Notes under the pieces: model-generated
What the model was told of the DNA's origin: nothing
Database searches by the model: none
The model's input: only the letters and a program-made list of their open reading frames with translations
Made by a program: the position numbers and the translations under genes
Shown here: piece after piece, positions 34,416 to 46,353 of the stretch
Position numbering within the stretch: the first letter of the stretch is position 1
Layout of the letters: each line of letters opens with the position of its first letter
Assembly (NCBI GenBank): GCA_016169945.1
Contig: JADLSH010000113.1
Coordinates: forward strand, 1,116,001-1,180,000
Source of the DNA: Trachythela sp. YZ-2020
Taxonomy: Eukaryota; Cnidaria; Anthozoa; Malacalcyonacea; Clavulariidae
Reading direction: 5' to 3'
DNA: 64,000 bases

Positions 34416-35037
34416 ACTGGTCATAAAGTACAGGGGGGCTATGAAAATTTAAATTTACAAAGGATAGCTTGAGGTGACCCACCCCCCGATTTGTTGAGAA
34501 ATACGCATGACCCACCCCCATCTGATAGCTGAAAACATAATGACCCACCCCTAGTACAATTTGACGCACTTGCTTCTTTTATCTCCCACTAATATTAAGT
34601 ATCAAATAAATGAAACTGAAGTGATGTTCTACAGAGTCTTCTTTCAAGTCGTGGTCCAGTGACATATTTTAAACTGAAAACAAACTGGATAGAAACGTAC
34701 ATTTTAGTGGCGTGGAACATATTTAAAGTTAGGGGTGGAAAATTGTAAAAATTGAGGGTCGGAAATGCCATTTCCTGCACTTTTTGGGGGCCAAATTTAA
34801 GACTTGAACAGCATAATGCTGCAAAAATTTGCTTCATAATTAAAAAGGAATATAACATTTGTGCATGAGTTCAGATATAATACTCTCAAGTGTATGTAAT
34901 GTAAGGGTTGATAAAAGGTGACCACCCCACTCAATGTAGCTTTAAAATTTTCATGACCCACCCCCATTTATGACTTGGAAAATTGATGACCCACCCCCCA
35001 ATTTCATAGCCCAACCCCCCATACTTTATGACCAAGT
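34416..35037. mobile_element. non-autonomous DNA transposon (~620 bp)
   Basis: Ends 'actggtcataaagta' and 'tactttatgaccaagt' are inverted and followed inward by G/C-run and 'ctatgaaaatt' blocks that also mirror. The inside repeats 'atgacccaccccc' several times and has no transposase. Confidence 0.75.
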
Positions 35038-35092
35038 AAAGTTTTTTACAATTCTAAAGTTGACCAGTTGAAGTTGACTTAATGAAACTCAT

Positions 35093-36244
35093 CTACTTCG
35101 CCAGTGGCGAGGTGGGAAAAGTTTGTTTAGTTTCATTTGTGTTATGTAAAATATCCTCATAAGAATTTATTATACGATCAAGCTCCCGCAAGTCGACAAT
35201 ATGTAATCTAAAACCTTCGTCATTAATTAGATACTTTGTAAAATCTTCTTTAGTCATTTCTGCCTCTTTCTCTCCCTCTGTAGCCTGTGGGTCATAGACC
35301 ATTATTCTTTCATCATCTGCAGGCCTTGCATCCAAGTCGCACACTATGCAGTGTCCTCCACCCGGGGCATTTGGGTTCCTAGTTCCCAAGATGCATACCG
35401 CTTTATCCAAATTAATGAGGTAATTCCATGCCGTCGCTATCATTTCATGCTTTTTACTTGGTGTTTCGTCACGATATAGATAACAGCCATCTTCAGGTAT
35501 ATGAACTATATCGCATTTTTCTAATATATTCATGAAATATTCACATCCTAGATCTAATTTTGCAATTTTCTTTTTTTCGACTGCGTGTGCAGTTATAATC
35601 TTTTCTAACTGGCTACAACAACCAAAGATCTTTACTGATTGTAGTTTCTCTTTACAAATCCAACGTATTGCACAGGATACACAATTTCTCTTACAAACTT
35701 TACCATCCAGCTGTAGTTCTTGGAGATACTTGTCCTTCAACTTTTCTTCTGCGTCCTGTAACTGTTCTTGGTTAAGCCTTAACTGTTCTTGGTCAAGCCT
35801 TAACTGTCCCTGGTCAAGCCTTAACTGTTTTTGGGCAATGCTTAACTGTTCTTGGCCAAGCCTTAACTGTTCTTGGTCAAGCCTTAACTGTCCCTGGTCA
35901 AGCCTTAACCTTTCTTCCTGATGGTTTAACTGTTCTTGCAGGGCAACCTGTTTGCGGACCTGCTGAATTATCTTTCGATTTAGCTCATCATTTTGTCTTC
36001 CCAAAATTACATTTCGTTTCTGCAAATCGCTGTTTTCAAATAATTGAGTAGCATAGTCTCTTTTTAACTTCTCAAAATCGCTTTCTAGTTTGTGGAGACG
36101 ATCTTTAAACTCGATATTTTCCTCCTCCAAAGCCTTATAAGAGCTCTGTAATTGAGCATTACTAATTTTTAACACACTTAGCTGATCTAATAGACTTTCT
36201 GGTGTTTCCAGAATATATATGTTGTAATCTCCTTCCTTTGCCAT
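35093..36244 (-). CDS. unknown coiled-coil + GHCxVCDL-domain protein, paralogue 2 (383 aa)
   Basis: ATG-initiated single frame; an acceptor (TTCTTCCTTCTGTAG) sits about 32 nt upstream, as in paralogue 1. Residues about 15-175 are coiled coil. Within it, 112-161 is an almost perfect seven-residue repeat (LRLDQEQ and variants, encoded by a 21-bp minisatellite). The C-terminal domain keeps the family marks: KRNCVSCAIRWIC with Cys188, a Cys pair before QLEKIIT, GGGHCIVCDLDAR with His298, MVYDPQ with Asp318, and DFTKYLINDEG. It is the only one of the three with a full Cys-His-Asp set, so if the domain is a papain-fold enzyme this is the likeliest active copy. No secretion signal. Function unknown. 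Confidence 0.72.
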   Translation of the reverse strand: MAKEGDYNIYILETPESLLDQLSVLKISNAQLQSSYKALEEENIEFKDRLHKLESDFEKLKRDYATQLFENSDLQKRNVILGRQNDELNRKIIQQVRKQVALQEQLNHQEERLRLDQGQLRLDQEQLRLGQEQLSIAQKQLRLDQGQLRLDQEQLRLNQEQLQDAEEKLKDKYLQELQLDGKVCKRNCVSCAIRWICKEKLQSVKIFGCCSQLEKIITAHAVEKKKIAKLDLGCEYFMNILEKCDIVHIPEDGCYLYRDETPSKKHEMIATAWNYLINLDKAVCILGTRNPNAPGGGHCIVCDLDARPADDERIMVYDPQATEGEKEAEMTKEDFTKYLINDEGFRLHIVDLRELDRIINSYEDILHNTNETKQTFPTSPLAK

Positions 36245-38160
36245 GGGTCGCTTTGAAAAACTATTTATCTACAGAAGGAAGAATATTCAATTTTAGTATA
36301 TTCATTTTGAAATCAGCGGTGTTTCTTGCAATCTGATTGGTTATAAAAATAACCCGATGACCATATCTGATCACTATATAGACTTCAACACTATAGGCTA
36401 GCTGCAAAAATCAGCATAAATGCGAGTCAAACTGTGAGGATCAAAGAAATTTCACAAGTAATAGTGGACAAATTATCAACAAGATCTTCGATGAAACATT
36501 CCCCAAATATCAACCAAAACAAGCAACAGCCAAAACTGAACACGATAATAACTAACCCATCAGAATTCTATAAAATCTTCCCCCAAAGTGCATGAAATGG
36601 CATTTCAGTGACTCTACATTTCAAAATTTTCTGGGGGAGCATGTCTCCATATCCTCCTAGTGGCCTCGTGCCTGAAGCACACCATATCTGTGGATTTCCA
36701 CTAGCAGCACGGGGGCCCCCATAAACCTTTTGGTTTTGGCTGGCCACTTTACATTGTGTCCTGACCACGCCCTTTCGCCAGGCAAGGCGAACCACACACC
36801 CCTAATGTTTAGACCCAAGTTACGGTCGACTACCGTATTTTTGGTCTTTTATAAAAGCGTTGAAATGTGCGACATTTCCTGTTGTAAGCATTGCCGCTAT
36901 TGCGTAAGCCGATTTTCTGTTATACAATGAAACGATTCACTTGAATTAACCCCGTTTCCTTGCTCTTGGGCTTGGCAGTTTTCCATGGCAAGTGTCCTTG
37001 ACAAACTGATTTGCTTGTATAGGCCTTGTGTGTAGAGTGTAGTGTTAAATTTATAAGCAACTTTTTACTTTTGACAAGTTTTGACTTTTGTTTGCTCGTG
37101 TGTACATCTATATAAACACAAAATTTAAACGTCTTCCTGCCAGAGACAGCCCTCTGCGAGCAAGTCGAATATACCGGTTCTTTCTTCACCTTATTCGCCG
37201 TTCAAAAATTGGCATGATTAGCTTTCAGACAAGACGATTTCTCAGAGGAAAAAATTCAAGTAAGAATATAGTAAAATATCAAAATAAAACCGGATAAAAC
37301 CGGCCAGTCATGATGTGAAACTATATAAGACGAATTTAAGTAGATCAAAACTGAACTTACCTTCTCCTTCGGGTTTGGATTTTGGCTGTGTACTACTTCT
37401 CCCCTCGTAACCTCGCACCTTGGACCAGATTTAGCTCGAGAAAGACGATGTATTCTTCCCAAAAAGCGCTTCGAAATAGCACACGATGGTCAGATTTCGC
37501 GTAATTTTCTCCCACATTGGATTTATAGTGTGGTGTCGTATTTCAAGTGGCCCGGTTTCTACATATTTAGAACAAATGAGGGTTGTTTCGCGTGTACCTA
37601 TTGAGATATAAACAAAATCTTCTTCTACATATTTAGGAATGCAAAGGGACACGTAGCCTGACACGATGCAAGGGTATGCATGAATTTTTATAAATTATGC
37701 GAACATAACTGTTCAATCCAGCATAATTTAAAAGATTAAGCCTTTCTCTACACAATACTGAAGCCTGGTAGCACCACGGTAGTACCCACGGGCAAAATTT
37801 CGGACTCCACAAAGATTTTCCATAACCCTACTTTTTAGGCCATGTGGCCCACATTGTGGGGGTTAAACGAGCTCTGCATGTGTGTGCCTGAACGCCTCAA
37901 TTTTAGCACTTTTATATACACTGTAGCAAAAAAAATATTTTGAGCTTAATTGGGACTTGTGCTTTTATTTTTTTTCTGCCGGTGTTAGCAAAATATGACT
38001 TGGGGACACATTTTGAGGATAGATTTGATATTTTCAACGTCATGTTTGTCTTAAACAAAAATGTGCCAAGTTCAAAATTAAGTTTAGGTATATTGCTTTC
38101 CCTTGAGGAGTTGAATCAACAAGGCAGTGTATGAAGTGGTCGTATCTCAAAACCGCCCTA
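36245..38160. other. duplicated 5' flank and unassigned sequence
   Basis: 36830-37470 is the second copy of the block at 32640-33300. Open minus frames at 37431-37664 read somewhat protein-like but end at a stop inside the duplicated block and match nothing known. 37665-38160 shows no gene. Confidence 0.45.
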
Positions 38161-38164
38161 TTAT

Positions 38165-40000
38165 GTTTAGGTACACTATCGCAACCGCGTCAACAGAAAA
38201 CGGAAGTCGTGTAAAGTCAAATACTATCAAGCAAGAGTAAAAGCACTAAAAAATAATGATCCCAAGAAATGGTGGTCAGAATGCAAAAAGTTGTGTGGGA
38301 TGTCCAAACCAACAAAGGATATCGTGTCTTTGCTACTTCCAAATGATTCACCATCATATGAAGCTAAATGCAATCTAGCTAACGAGATTAACGCCGCCTT
38401 TTTTGAGCTACAACAAAAGTATTTACCTCTTTTATCAACAAATAGACTTAATACTAGTAACTCCGAAGTGCCTTCGATTTCTTTAGACGCGGTCGAAAGA
38501 CAACTAACCTTAATCAATGCATCTAATGCCTGCGGTCCAGCCAAAAACATTCCAAATTGGATGCTTAAAGATTTTGCGTTCATCTTGGCTGTAACGGTAT
38601 GCAAGAACTCATCCTTTATTGAGAAACACCTGCCTCACATTTTGAAGTGCGCTAATGTCACACCTATATCTAAGAATCCATCAATCAGTGATATTAATAA
38701 AGACCTACGTCCTATATCTTTAACGCCCACCGTTTGCAAGGTTACCGAAGACTACGTGGTAAGAGATCATGTCAAGCCAGCGGTCCTCAGGAATATAGGA
38801 CGTGACCAATACGGCAGTATTCCTGATTCATCAACCACTCATGCCCTCATAACTGGTCCAAGGCCACTGACAACACTGGTAGCGATATGAGAGTACTAGC
38901 ATTTGATTACAAAAAAGCTTTTGACTTAATCGACCATAACATTCTCATTTCCAAACTGTCAAATTACGGTGTTAATCCTCATATCGTGAACTGGATCTGC
39001 GACCTTTTAAGTGATAGATCCCAAAGAATCAAGTCAGCAGAGAATTGTTACTCAGAATGGAGATCAGTACAGGCTGGAGTTCCGCAAGGAACAAAACTCG
39101 GCCCGTGGTTATTTTTAATTATGATTGAAGATCTTCAGATTGCGTTATCTAATGGCACAGTTAAGTACGTTGATTACACCACAGCTTATGAAATTATCCC
39201 GAAAGGTTTGCCTAGTACCGCCGTGGAGGTCTTCACTCGGCCCGTGAAGATCTTCAGATTGCGATATCTAATGGCACAGTTAAGTACGTTGATGACACCA
39301 CAGCTTATGAAATTATCCCGAAAGGTTTGCCTAGTACCGCCCAGTCGCTTGTGGACGAGGTAGTGCAGGTGTGGTCCATGATAATAAATTTCAACTCCAC
39401 CCTAAAAAGTGCAAGGAGATGAGGATTTCGTTTTCAAGACCAACTATACCCAATATGAAGAACTGCGTATCGATACAAACATTATCGAGACAGTCGATTC
39501 TCTTAAACTTCTTGGTGTAACAATTCAAAAAGATTTAAAATGGAATGCTCATATTAATATTACAATTAAGAAAGCTTCTAAAAGACTTTACTTTCTGTTA
39601 CAATTGAAGCGTGCCAAGGTACCTCCAGAGGATCTTATCAAGTTTTATATTTCGTGTATTCGTTCAGTCCTCCTCTACGAATGTCAGGTTTTCCATATTA
39701 TAATCTGAATTTGAACATGTCCTTAGAACAAACGCAAAAGCAGGCAATGAAGATTATATACGGGTACGATACTCGGCACGATCGAGCACTGGAACATGCA
39801 TGAATTAACAAACTTTCTTGAGTGTAGACAACAACTATGTGATGATTTCTTTAATAAAGTAGTATCAAATCCTAGAGACCGATTATATGACCTAGCTCCA
39901 TTACCGTCTTGTACTTTTTGCTTAAGCTCTCTAACTATAGAAATGGCATTAACCTTTGATGCATTCCTGTCTTTTATAATATGTGTATAAAAGTTAGTTT
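38165..40000 (+). mobile_element. broken non-LTR retrotransposon (LINE) ORF2 relic
   Basis: Three consecutive frames give parts of a reverse transcriptase: a fingers region with DLRPISLTPTVCKVTE (about 38690-38760), FDYKKAFDLIDHN (38903), and AGVPQGTKLGPW (39073). The KYVD-TT box is at about 39163 and 39277, and thumb-side KLLGVTIQKDLKWN is at 39508. Frameshifts separate them, and a ~115-bp segment is tandemly duplicated (39123-39235 and 39240-39345). In the first copy the catalytic pair reads Asp-Tyr, in the second Asp-Asp. Resembles Jockey/CR1-type elements. Dead. Confidence 0.88.
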
Positions 40001-40434
40001 TATATTACCATTGGTTTTCAAAAGTAAAAGTTAGAATGTTTGAGAATTCTTCGTTACATGACTCACATTATTTTTCTTAATTTAATACTGTTTTACAACA
40101 AAAAATATTCAGTAAAGGCCTGGTATCTAAAATAAACGGTAGATAGCGAGTAGTAAGTGTGTCATAGCCTTTCATCGTTGTTTTCATCTGAACACAATGG
40201 TTTTCTTTCTTTTATCAAAAAGTCCAAAAAAGTACAAGGAACTGAGGTAATAATTGGTAACACGCATGTGATTTAGTAGAGTGTCAAAGCATATTTGACG
40301 TTTCCAGCATAAAATCTTGACTGATTTGTCAGCCCGGGGGTGGGACATTTGTTTTACTCTTTTGTTCCCGGGGTGTGGCATTGTTCCTTCTTTTTTGCCC
40401 TACCCCCGGGCATTTGCACAAAAAATATAAAAAA

Positions 40435-40746
40435 TTACCAATGCTCGGAGATTGGCCCGGGGGGGATGGTCGCAGCTAGAATTGACTGATGCATAAGGCC
40501 TATCTTCAGATTTTTCTTGAAGTCCATAAACTTAAAATAGTTGATGTCTCCAAAAATCCACTCCACAGACACTCGCACACTACTCATACTCTGGTTGTAC
40601 GCTGCCAATTCTGGTGTAATGGGAGCATCTCTGAATGGAGCTTGCAGGTGGACTCTGAGTGGATATGCGGGATCTCCATAAAGGCACATGGCTTCACCAG
40701 TTGGAGAGAATGCATGTTCTTCAAGATTATCCCGCATCAAGTGCAA
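40435..40746 (-). mobile_element. PIF/Harbinger transposase fragment (DDE_4 type)
   Basis: A 103-codon open stretch with YGDPAYPLRVHLQAPF, TPELAAYNQSMSSVR and VEWIFGDINYFKFMDF. This is the C-terminal half of HARBI1-like transposases, including the last acidic residue in VEWIFG. The N-terminal catalytic residues are missing. 40001-40434 holds nothing recognisable. Confidence 0.85.
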
Positions 40747-40992
40747 TAGCGAGAAGGTTTCGAGTTCTAAAAGAAGTCATCGCTTTAAAGATGGATAAAA
40801 TAAAAAAATATATAAACAACTCCGATGAAAACAATTGAAACGCACTCGCGTCGCAATTATTTTGATGGCGCGTCGTATCAATTTGAAATCTTAATCACTT
40901 TTGTTGTCAAGACGCCGCCGTTGTTCTCCCCAGTCTTACCCGGTCAAGGCGGCCGCGTCGTGACCGCGCGTCGTCGCATCTTAAGCTCGCTA

Positions 40993-41553
40993 TTATGGAG
41001 GCGCTCTTTTGCAGAAATGGGTGAGTATTTTTGCTATACCCTGTAGTTTCTATAAAGTATATACTGATTTTTTATGCTTTTAGTTAAAAATGCGCACAGT
41101 TAAAAATGACGCGTGCGCTGACAAGAAACATTACTTAGCTTTCTTTACGCGCCCTATGTCTTATGTAAAGGCCATTTTCAATTGCGGTCGTTTTGCCCGC
41201 GCGGGCGAAGCGACCGATTCGAATCACGTGAATAATTAGTCGCGCGGGCACGCCAAGACGGTTGAATGTAGTTCAACTTTCAGGCGTGTCCGCGAGGTGT
41301 AAAGCGGACAGAAAACTCTCATGCTAGACACCTATACAGCGAAAGTTGAAACATGGTCGCTCCGCCCGCGCGGGCAAAGCGACCGTAATGGAAAATAGAA
41401 CTGATTCGTGTTTTGGATATAAAAGATATGTTTGTTTCCGAAAGAGCGCAGGAAAATAGCGATATTTTGAAGTATTCGTCTTGTACTTTTGATGAAAATA
41501 TACACAATGGTTTTCAAACTGTACCTTCAACTACAAGTATTCTTAGCTGGTAA
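40993..41553 (+). pseudogene. orphan copy B of the FAM181-like 3' end, cut by a MITE
   Basis: Starts with the same 'tattatggaggcgctctttt' lead as copies A and C. The coding part resumes at 41400 (CTGATTCGTGTTTTGG) and stays in frame to the SILSW stop at 41551-41553. Its first portion (DEEAEQFLTGEE) is replaced by the MITE at 41167-41396. Confidence 0.8.
41167..41396. mobile_element. MITE with GC-rich palindromic arms
   Basis: 'ttgcggtcg', then 'gcccgcgcgggc', at the left is mirrored near the right end ('gcccgcgcgggcaaagcgacc'). It interrupts FAM181-tail copy B exactly where copies A and C are continuous. Confidence 0.8.
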
Positions 41554-41731
41554 AATTTAAGATATGAAACAATAACCTGAAAATTATTCATTTAATAAAG
41601 ACAGTATATATATACAGTAATAGAATAATGTTAAATACAGGAACATGCATGCACTTGGTTTTATTTGCTTGCTCCTATATACGTGTCAACGGCGTTTCTA
41701 AAGTTGACCATCATCTGCTGCCCTGCGAGGC

Positions 41732-42675
41732 TTACTGAAACCCGTCTATTGCGCCTGCGAAGGGAAAAGCTTGATTAGGTCTGTCTATCTGATGTAAAAT
41801 ATCCTGATGATCTTCGATTAGTTGTGTTAGCTTGTCCAAGTTGACAGCGTAAAATATAATACCTTTGTCACCAATTACATAGTTTCTAAAATCTTCTTGA
41901 TTCCCAGTTCCCCCAATCCTGCGCTGTGGGTTATAGATCTCTACCGTTCCATCCTCCGTCCTTGTTTCCAAGTCACACACTTCGCAATGCCCAATACCAT
42001 TAGCCTCTGAAAACATCCTTGCAAGTATCAGTACAGGAACCTTAGCCTCCAATAGCGCTTTCCATGCTTTATCTATCTCCTTAAGCTTAGCATTCATTTC
42101 CGCAGGATACTTGTACTCGTTAGCTATTGTAGCTATTCCACATTTTCTTACGATTTCCATGAAGTGCTCGCACTTAAGATCTTCCTTTTCAATTTGTGCA
42201 CCTGCATGCCGAGTTATTATTTTTTCTAACTGCCGACCACAAAGACAGACATTCAGTTTCTGTTCGCAAATCCTAACAATGGCAGACAGAACACAACTTT
42301 TTTCACAATTCTCGTGGTTTAATTCTTTAATTCTCTTCTCATTTTCCAGTTGTTGATTTTTCTGCTTTAGTCCACAAATTGTTACTGTTAAATGGATGAT
42401 CTGTCCGTACAATCCATCGCATTTATTATTATTTTCTTTTATATTTTCCTCATTTTCATTTCTTGACATTTCGAAGTTTTCTGACAACGACTTTCTCTCA
42501 TTTTCCAGTCTCTCAATTACGTTCTTGAGAGTGGTGATTATTTCGCCTGCATCGTCAATATTTCTTTTCAAAGCTTCTATTTTTTTTTTTGACTCATCTA
42601 AAAGACCTTGTAAAGATTCCTGGCTACTGTTATTTCTTTCCACAGTGGATAAACACGTAGACTTGATAAATTTTA
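41732..42675 (-). CDS. unknown coiled-coil + GHCxVCDL-domain protein, paralogue 3, main exon
   Basis: At the position of the other paralogues' start there is GTG (42643), not ATG. The frame is open from there back to an acceptor (ATTCCTTTTAG, ending at 42676). The exon therefore probably continues an upstream coding exon, and 44242-44467 fits in phase (G|TA). Counting from the GTG, residues 10-110 are coiled coil. The shared domain has EKSCVLSAIVRIC with Cys117, CGRQLEKIIT, DLKCEHFM, GIGHCEVCDLETR with His219, EIYNPQ with Asn238, and DFRNYVIGDKG. Asn is the residue papain itself uses at the third site. Joined to the upstream exon the protein would be 389 aa, close to paralogue 2 (383). Without it, the first usable ATG is about 58 codons in. 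Confidence 0.6.
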
Positions 42676-44190
42676 CTAAAAGGAATAAATATTCAATTAA
42701 TAATCTCTCTAAATAATATTTATATGTAAATCATTCAATAACAATGAAATATTAAGACTTAAATCGTAAGTATTGGGAAACTATATATTAAAGATTCTTA
42801 TTGAAAAACCATGCTGAATGTTTTGTTATCGTTATATAAAAAATTAATTTCAGCAAATTTAAACTTTTGAGGAATAAATATTGTCCCTAATCACAAAATA
42901 TATCGCTGATGGCGTTATGCTGTAATATACGCTTATGTGGCTTCAATTGTGTGGCACATATAATTATAGCTCATGCATGGGAGCTGCTGCAGCCATTCGC
43001 TGGAAGCTTGACTTTAATTATTCAATATACAGCTAATACATGAGCTTTACATCAGTTATTTAACATAATTCAACCTATACCTAGAACAGAACAAATATAA
43101 CAACATTAACGTTATGATCAGTAGTCTTTTGTACATCTAATAGGCATATAGATTATAGACATCTAATCTTCAAGTCATAATTAGGGTCGGGTGTGCTGCT
43201 ATATTTTGTTAAGCAATGACGGACGCAGCAACAAGATGTGCTTAGGCAAAGCCGCTGCACCTGATTATCAATCGGGGCCCCAGCAGTGTGTGAGAAGACA
43301 TTTTCTGCCGATCTTTCTTTCCTCAGCCAACAAAAAAACCTTTTATACAGGGCATTTATAGAATTGAAGAAGAGAGAATTAACCAACTTTGTAATGCATT
43401 ATTGCCTTTGGTAACAAAACAGTATTAAGCAATCACAAACTTTTGCTTTGCTTTTGGACTCGAAAAAACTTCACACACTGTAATGATAAAACTGTATTAG
43501 TTGCTCAAAGAAACTTAGATAATATAGTCGAAGCAAATTCCAACACGCTCGCTGAGGCATTGTCTCAATTTGAATATTATCAATACATTGTGCAGCATTG
43601 TAATTTGTAACACTGACTGTATTACTTTTGTCTTTTATATTCATATTCGTTGCCAAATACATCAAATTTGAGAGCAAGATACGCGGAACAAAACTTGAAA
43701 GCCTAGCTCCCGAATAGTTTGCCGACTGTACCGTATTTGATGTCTTTAAAAGGTTGAAATTTGCGAGGTTTCCTTGATATGCTTGAGTTGAGTTCTCGAT
43801 AGCATAAGCTGATTTCGGCGTCTCATAATTGAACGATTGAATTGGCCCACATTTCCTTCAGTGACAATTAATAGTTCATAATTCACCCTCGCACGTGTAC
43901 TTGAAAAATTGACTTGCTTGTGTGTTGTGTTAATATAACAAACTTTTGACAAATATTATTTGACGACTTCTATTTGCTCGTGTCTGTGTATAAACACAAC
44001 AGAGTCTGCTGTATATACTGACGAGCAAATCAAGTAGTTTTTTCTTCACATTGTCATGGTGCTAGTTCAAAAATTGGCATGATTATAGATTTCACACAAG
44101 AAGATTTCTCAGAGGAAATTAAAGTAAGAATATAGGTAAAATATCAAAATAAAACCAGTCCAGCAATACAGCTATCTTAATACGAATACG
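42676..44190. other. putative intron or spacer; diverged copy of the 5' block
   Basis: 43735-44170 resembles the 5' flank block of the other paralogues (shared 'ttcaaaaattggcatgatta' and 'gaagatttctcagagg'). The short minus frame at 43153-43386 has no recognisable motif. Confidence 0.45.
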
Positions 44191-44241
44191 TCTACGACTG
44201 TGTATGTCTACGGTGTATTGAAAAGTTGATTGAAAACCTAC

Positions 44242-44467
44242 CCGTGCCTTCTGATTTTTTGTCATCCACCAAATTCTTTTTCTGCTGTAGTTTATCATAT
44301 TCTTTTTGTGGAACAACATTTGACAACTGTAACTTTAGGCTATACGTTTCTTTCTTTAACTCTTTATTTTCTTTTTTCAACTTCACAACGCGCACACCTT
44401 CCTCGTCGAGTTGCCTGGTAATTTGTTGTATTTGTTCGTCTTTTGATTCCTGAGATCCCGGGTCCAT
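44242..44467 (-). CDS. N-terminal coiled-coil exon, recent copy of paralogue 1
   Basis: Begins MDPGSQESKDEQIQQ exactly like paralogue 1 and matches it to NLVDDK, where the duplicated block ends. It then runs to a donor, ACGG|GTAGGT, at 44242. Phase 1 here meets phase 1 at the acceptor of paralogue 3's main exon. It may thus supply a new N-terminus to that gene, or be an orphan fragment. Transcript evidence would decide. Confidence 0.5.
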
Positions 44468-45883
44468 CCTGCTTAGTTCAATACGTTTAGATTTGACAAA
44501 TATGCCCTAGGCAGAAGAAATATTTAATTCAATATTCTACTTATACTCCTGACCGACTAGTTTCGTTAAAACAGATGCAGATATACAAAGGTTGCATGTT
44601 GACAGTTGTTGACGAAATCTTTGACAAACTTTAACCACTGTAGCCCAGAGGCGTAGCCACGGGGGGATTGAGGGAGGGGGGTAAACCCCACTCTCCTTCA
44701 GGACCACCTTCGGAATATGTTTAAATCCAATGAGAAATGTGGGTGGGGGGACATGTGCACAATATATTACCGCAGCTAGCAAATTTAATTGCATTTCCGG
44801 GACCCCCATCCCGCCTCTCGACAATTTCTTAATGACGTCATAAATTGTCCCCCTCACTTCTGCTTTGCTGGCTACGCCACTGCTTCAGCGTTGAAGTCTG
44901 ACTTTGATTTGCTCTTTTTGAGACTATACTAACTTCAATTGACGAAGGGAAGAACATTACTTTATACGATCATGTAAAATATATTGTTAAAGCAAATATT
45001 TCTATATATCTACTGATGCATGCCTTAACTCGTGCATCATGAAGAGACTTAACTCCTTAAGTCAAGTTGCCTTTAACCTGCTCTAATATCCACTTTCACA
45101 AAGGCAGATTTATAGGTAGCCTGCTCGCAAACTGAATTTAAGGGGGGAAATTAGATTCAGTTTGCGAGCAGGCTAATTTATAGGGCTAATTTATAAATCG
45201 ACCAATATTTTCCTGTCCGAACCTTACTCAGTTAATACCGACGGCGCATTTATGTGTCAGATTTGTCTCGCTGAGACATTGTCTCAATTTGAATATTATT
45301 GATACATTAAGCCGAACAAAACTCAAAGCCTAGTTTCTGAACCGTTGTCGACTGCACCGTATTTGATATATCTTTAAAAGCGTTGAAATTTGCGAAGTTT
45401 CCTTGTCATAAGCATTGCCGACATTGCGTAAGCCGATTTGTGTTTATTAACAATGTCAATGAAACGATTCACTTGAATTAACCCCGTTCAGACAACAAGT
45501 TTTCCTTGCCCTTGGGCTTGGCAAATTTTCCATAGCAAGTTTCCTTGACAAGTTGACTCGCTTGTAAGCATTGTGTGTAGACTGTAGTGTTAAATTTATC
45601 AGCAACTTTTGACAAGTTAATTTTGACTTTTGTTTGCTCGTGTGTACATCTACATAAACACAAAATGTAAACGTCTTCCTGCCAGAGACAACCCTCTGCG
45701 AGCATGACGAATATATCTAATCAGTGCAGTAGATAGAAATTATAAAACACCACTAAACGATTCACGTTAAATTAGGCGTGAAAAAATCATGTTTCTAGTC
45801 AGTGGGTTTGTCCAGAATTGACGCGGCGTTGCGGTATTTTCCCCGTTGGCCTTTCTTTCAATTTTTCTTAAGAGTTATTAGGG

Positions 45884-46086
45884 ACTTTAAGATATGCCTA
45901 ATCTACGACGCGGACGTGACGAGAAAACAGTTGCTAATGTATGGAAACCAGTTTTAATTCGTGTTCTCGCGTCTCTCACTTTGTTTACCAACCAGAGTCC
46001 ATAGTTTTTACCCGTGTAGCTGAAATTGTGAGAATAGCGACTGTTTTTCGTCACGTCCGCGTCGTAGATTTAGCATATCTTAAAGT
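45884..46086. mobile_element. MITE, copy 2 of the 789-983 family
   Basis: Ends 'actttaagatatgcctaatc' and 'tagcatatcttaaagt' are inverted, with inner 'tctacgacgcggacg' blocks. It is absent from the otherwise matching sequence near 33640, so it inserted after the duplication. Confidence 0.8.
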
Positions 46087-46353
46087 CGCTATTATGGAGG
46101 CGCTCTTTTGCAGAAATGGATGAGTATTTTTGCTATACCCTGTAGTTTCTATAAAGTGTTTACTGATTTTTTATGTCTTTAATAGTGAAGAGTCACCAAA
46201 TTTGCAGGTTTAAATAGAATAAAATTAGAACTACTATTATTGCAAAAATTATTATTTGATTATTGCAAAAAGACGTTGACGCGCACAGTTAAAAATGACG
46301 CGCGCGCTGACAAGAAACATAATTTAGCTTTGTTTACGCGCCCTATACGGCTT

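Noticed and set aside
37256..37664. Minus-strand ORFs as a coding first exon for the coiled-coil genes
   Set aside because: The duplicated counterpart near 33190-33290 differs mostly at non-synonymous positions, and no ATG begins the frame; treated as a likely non-coding exon or flank.
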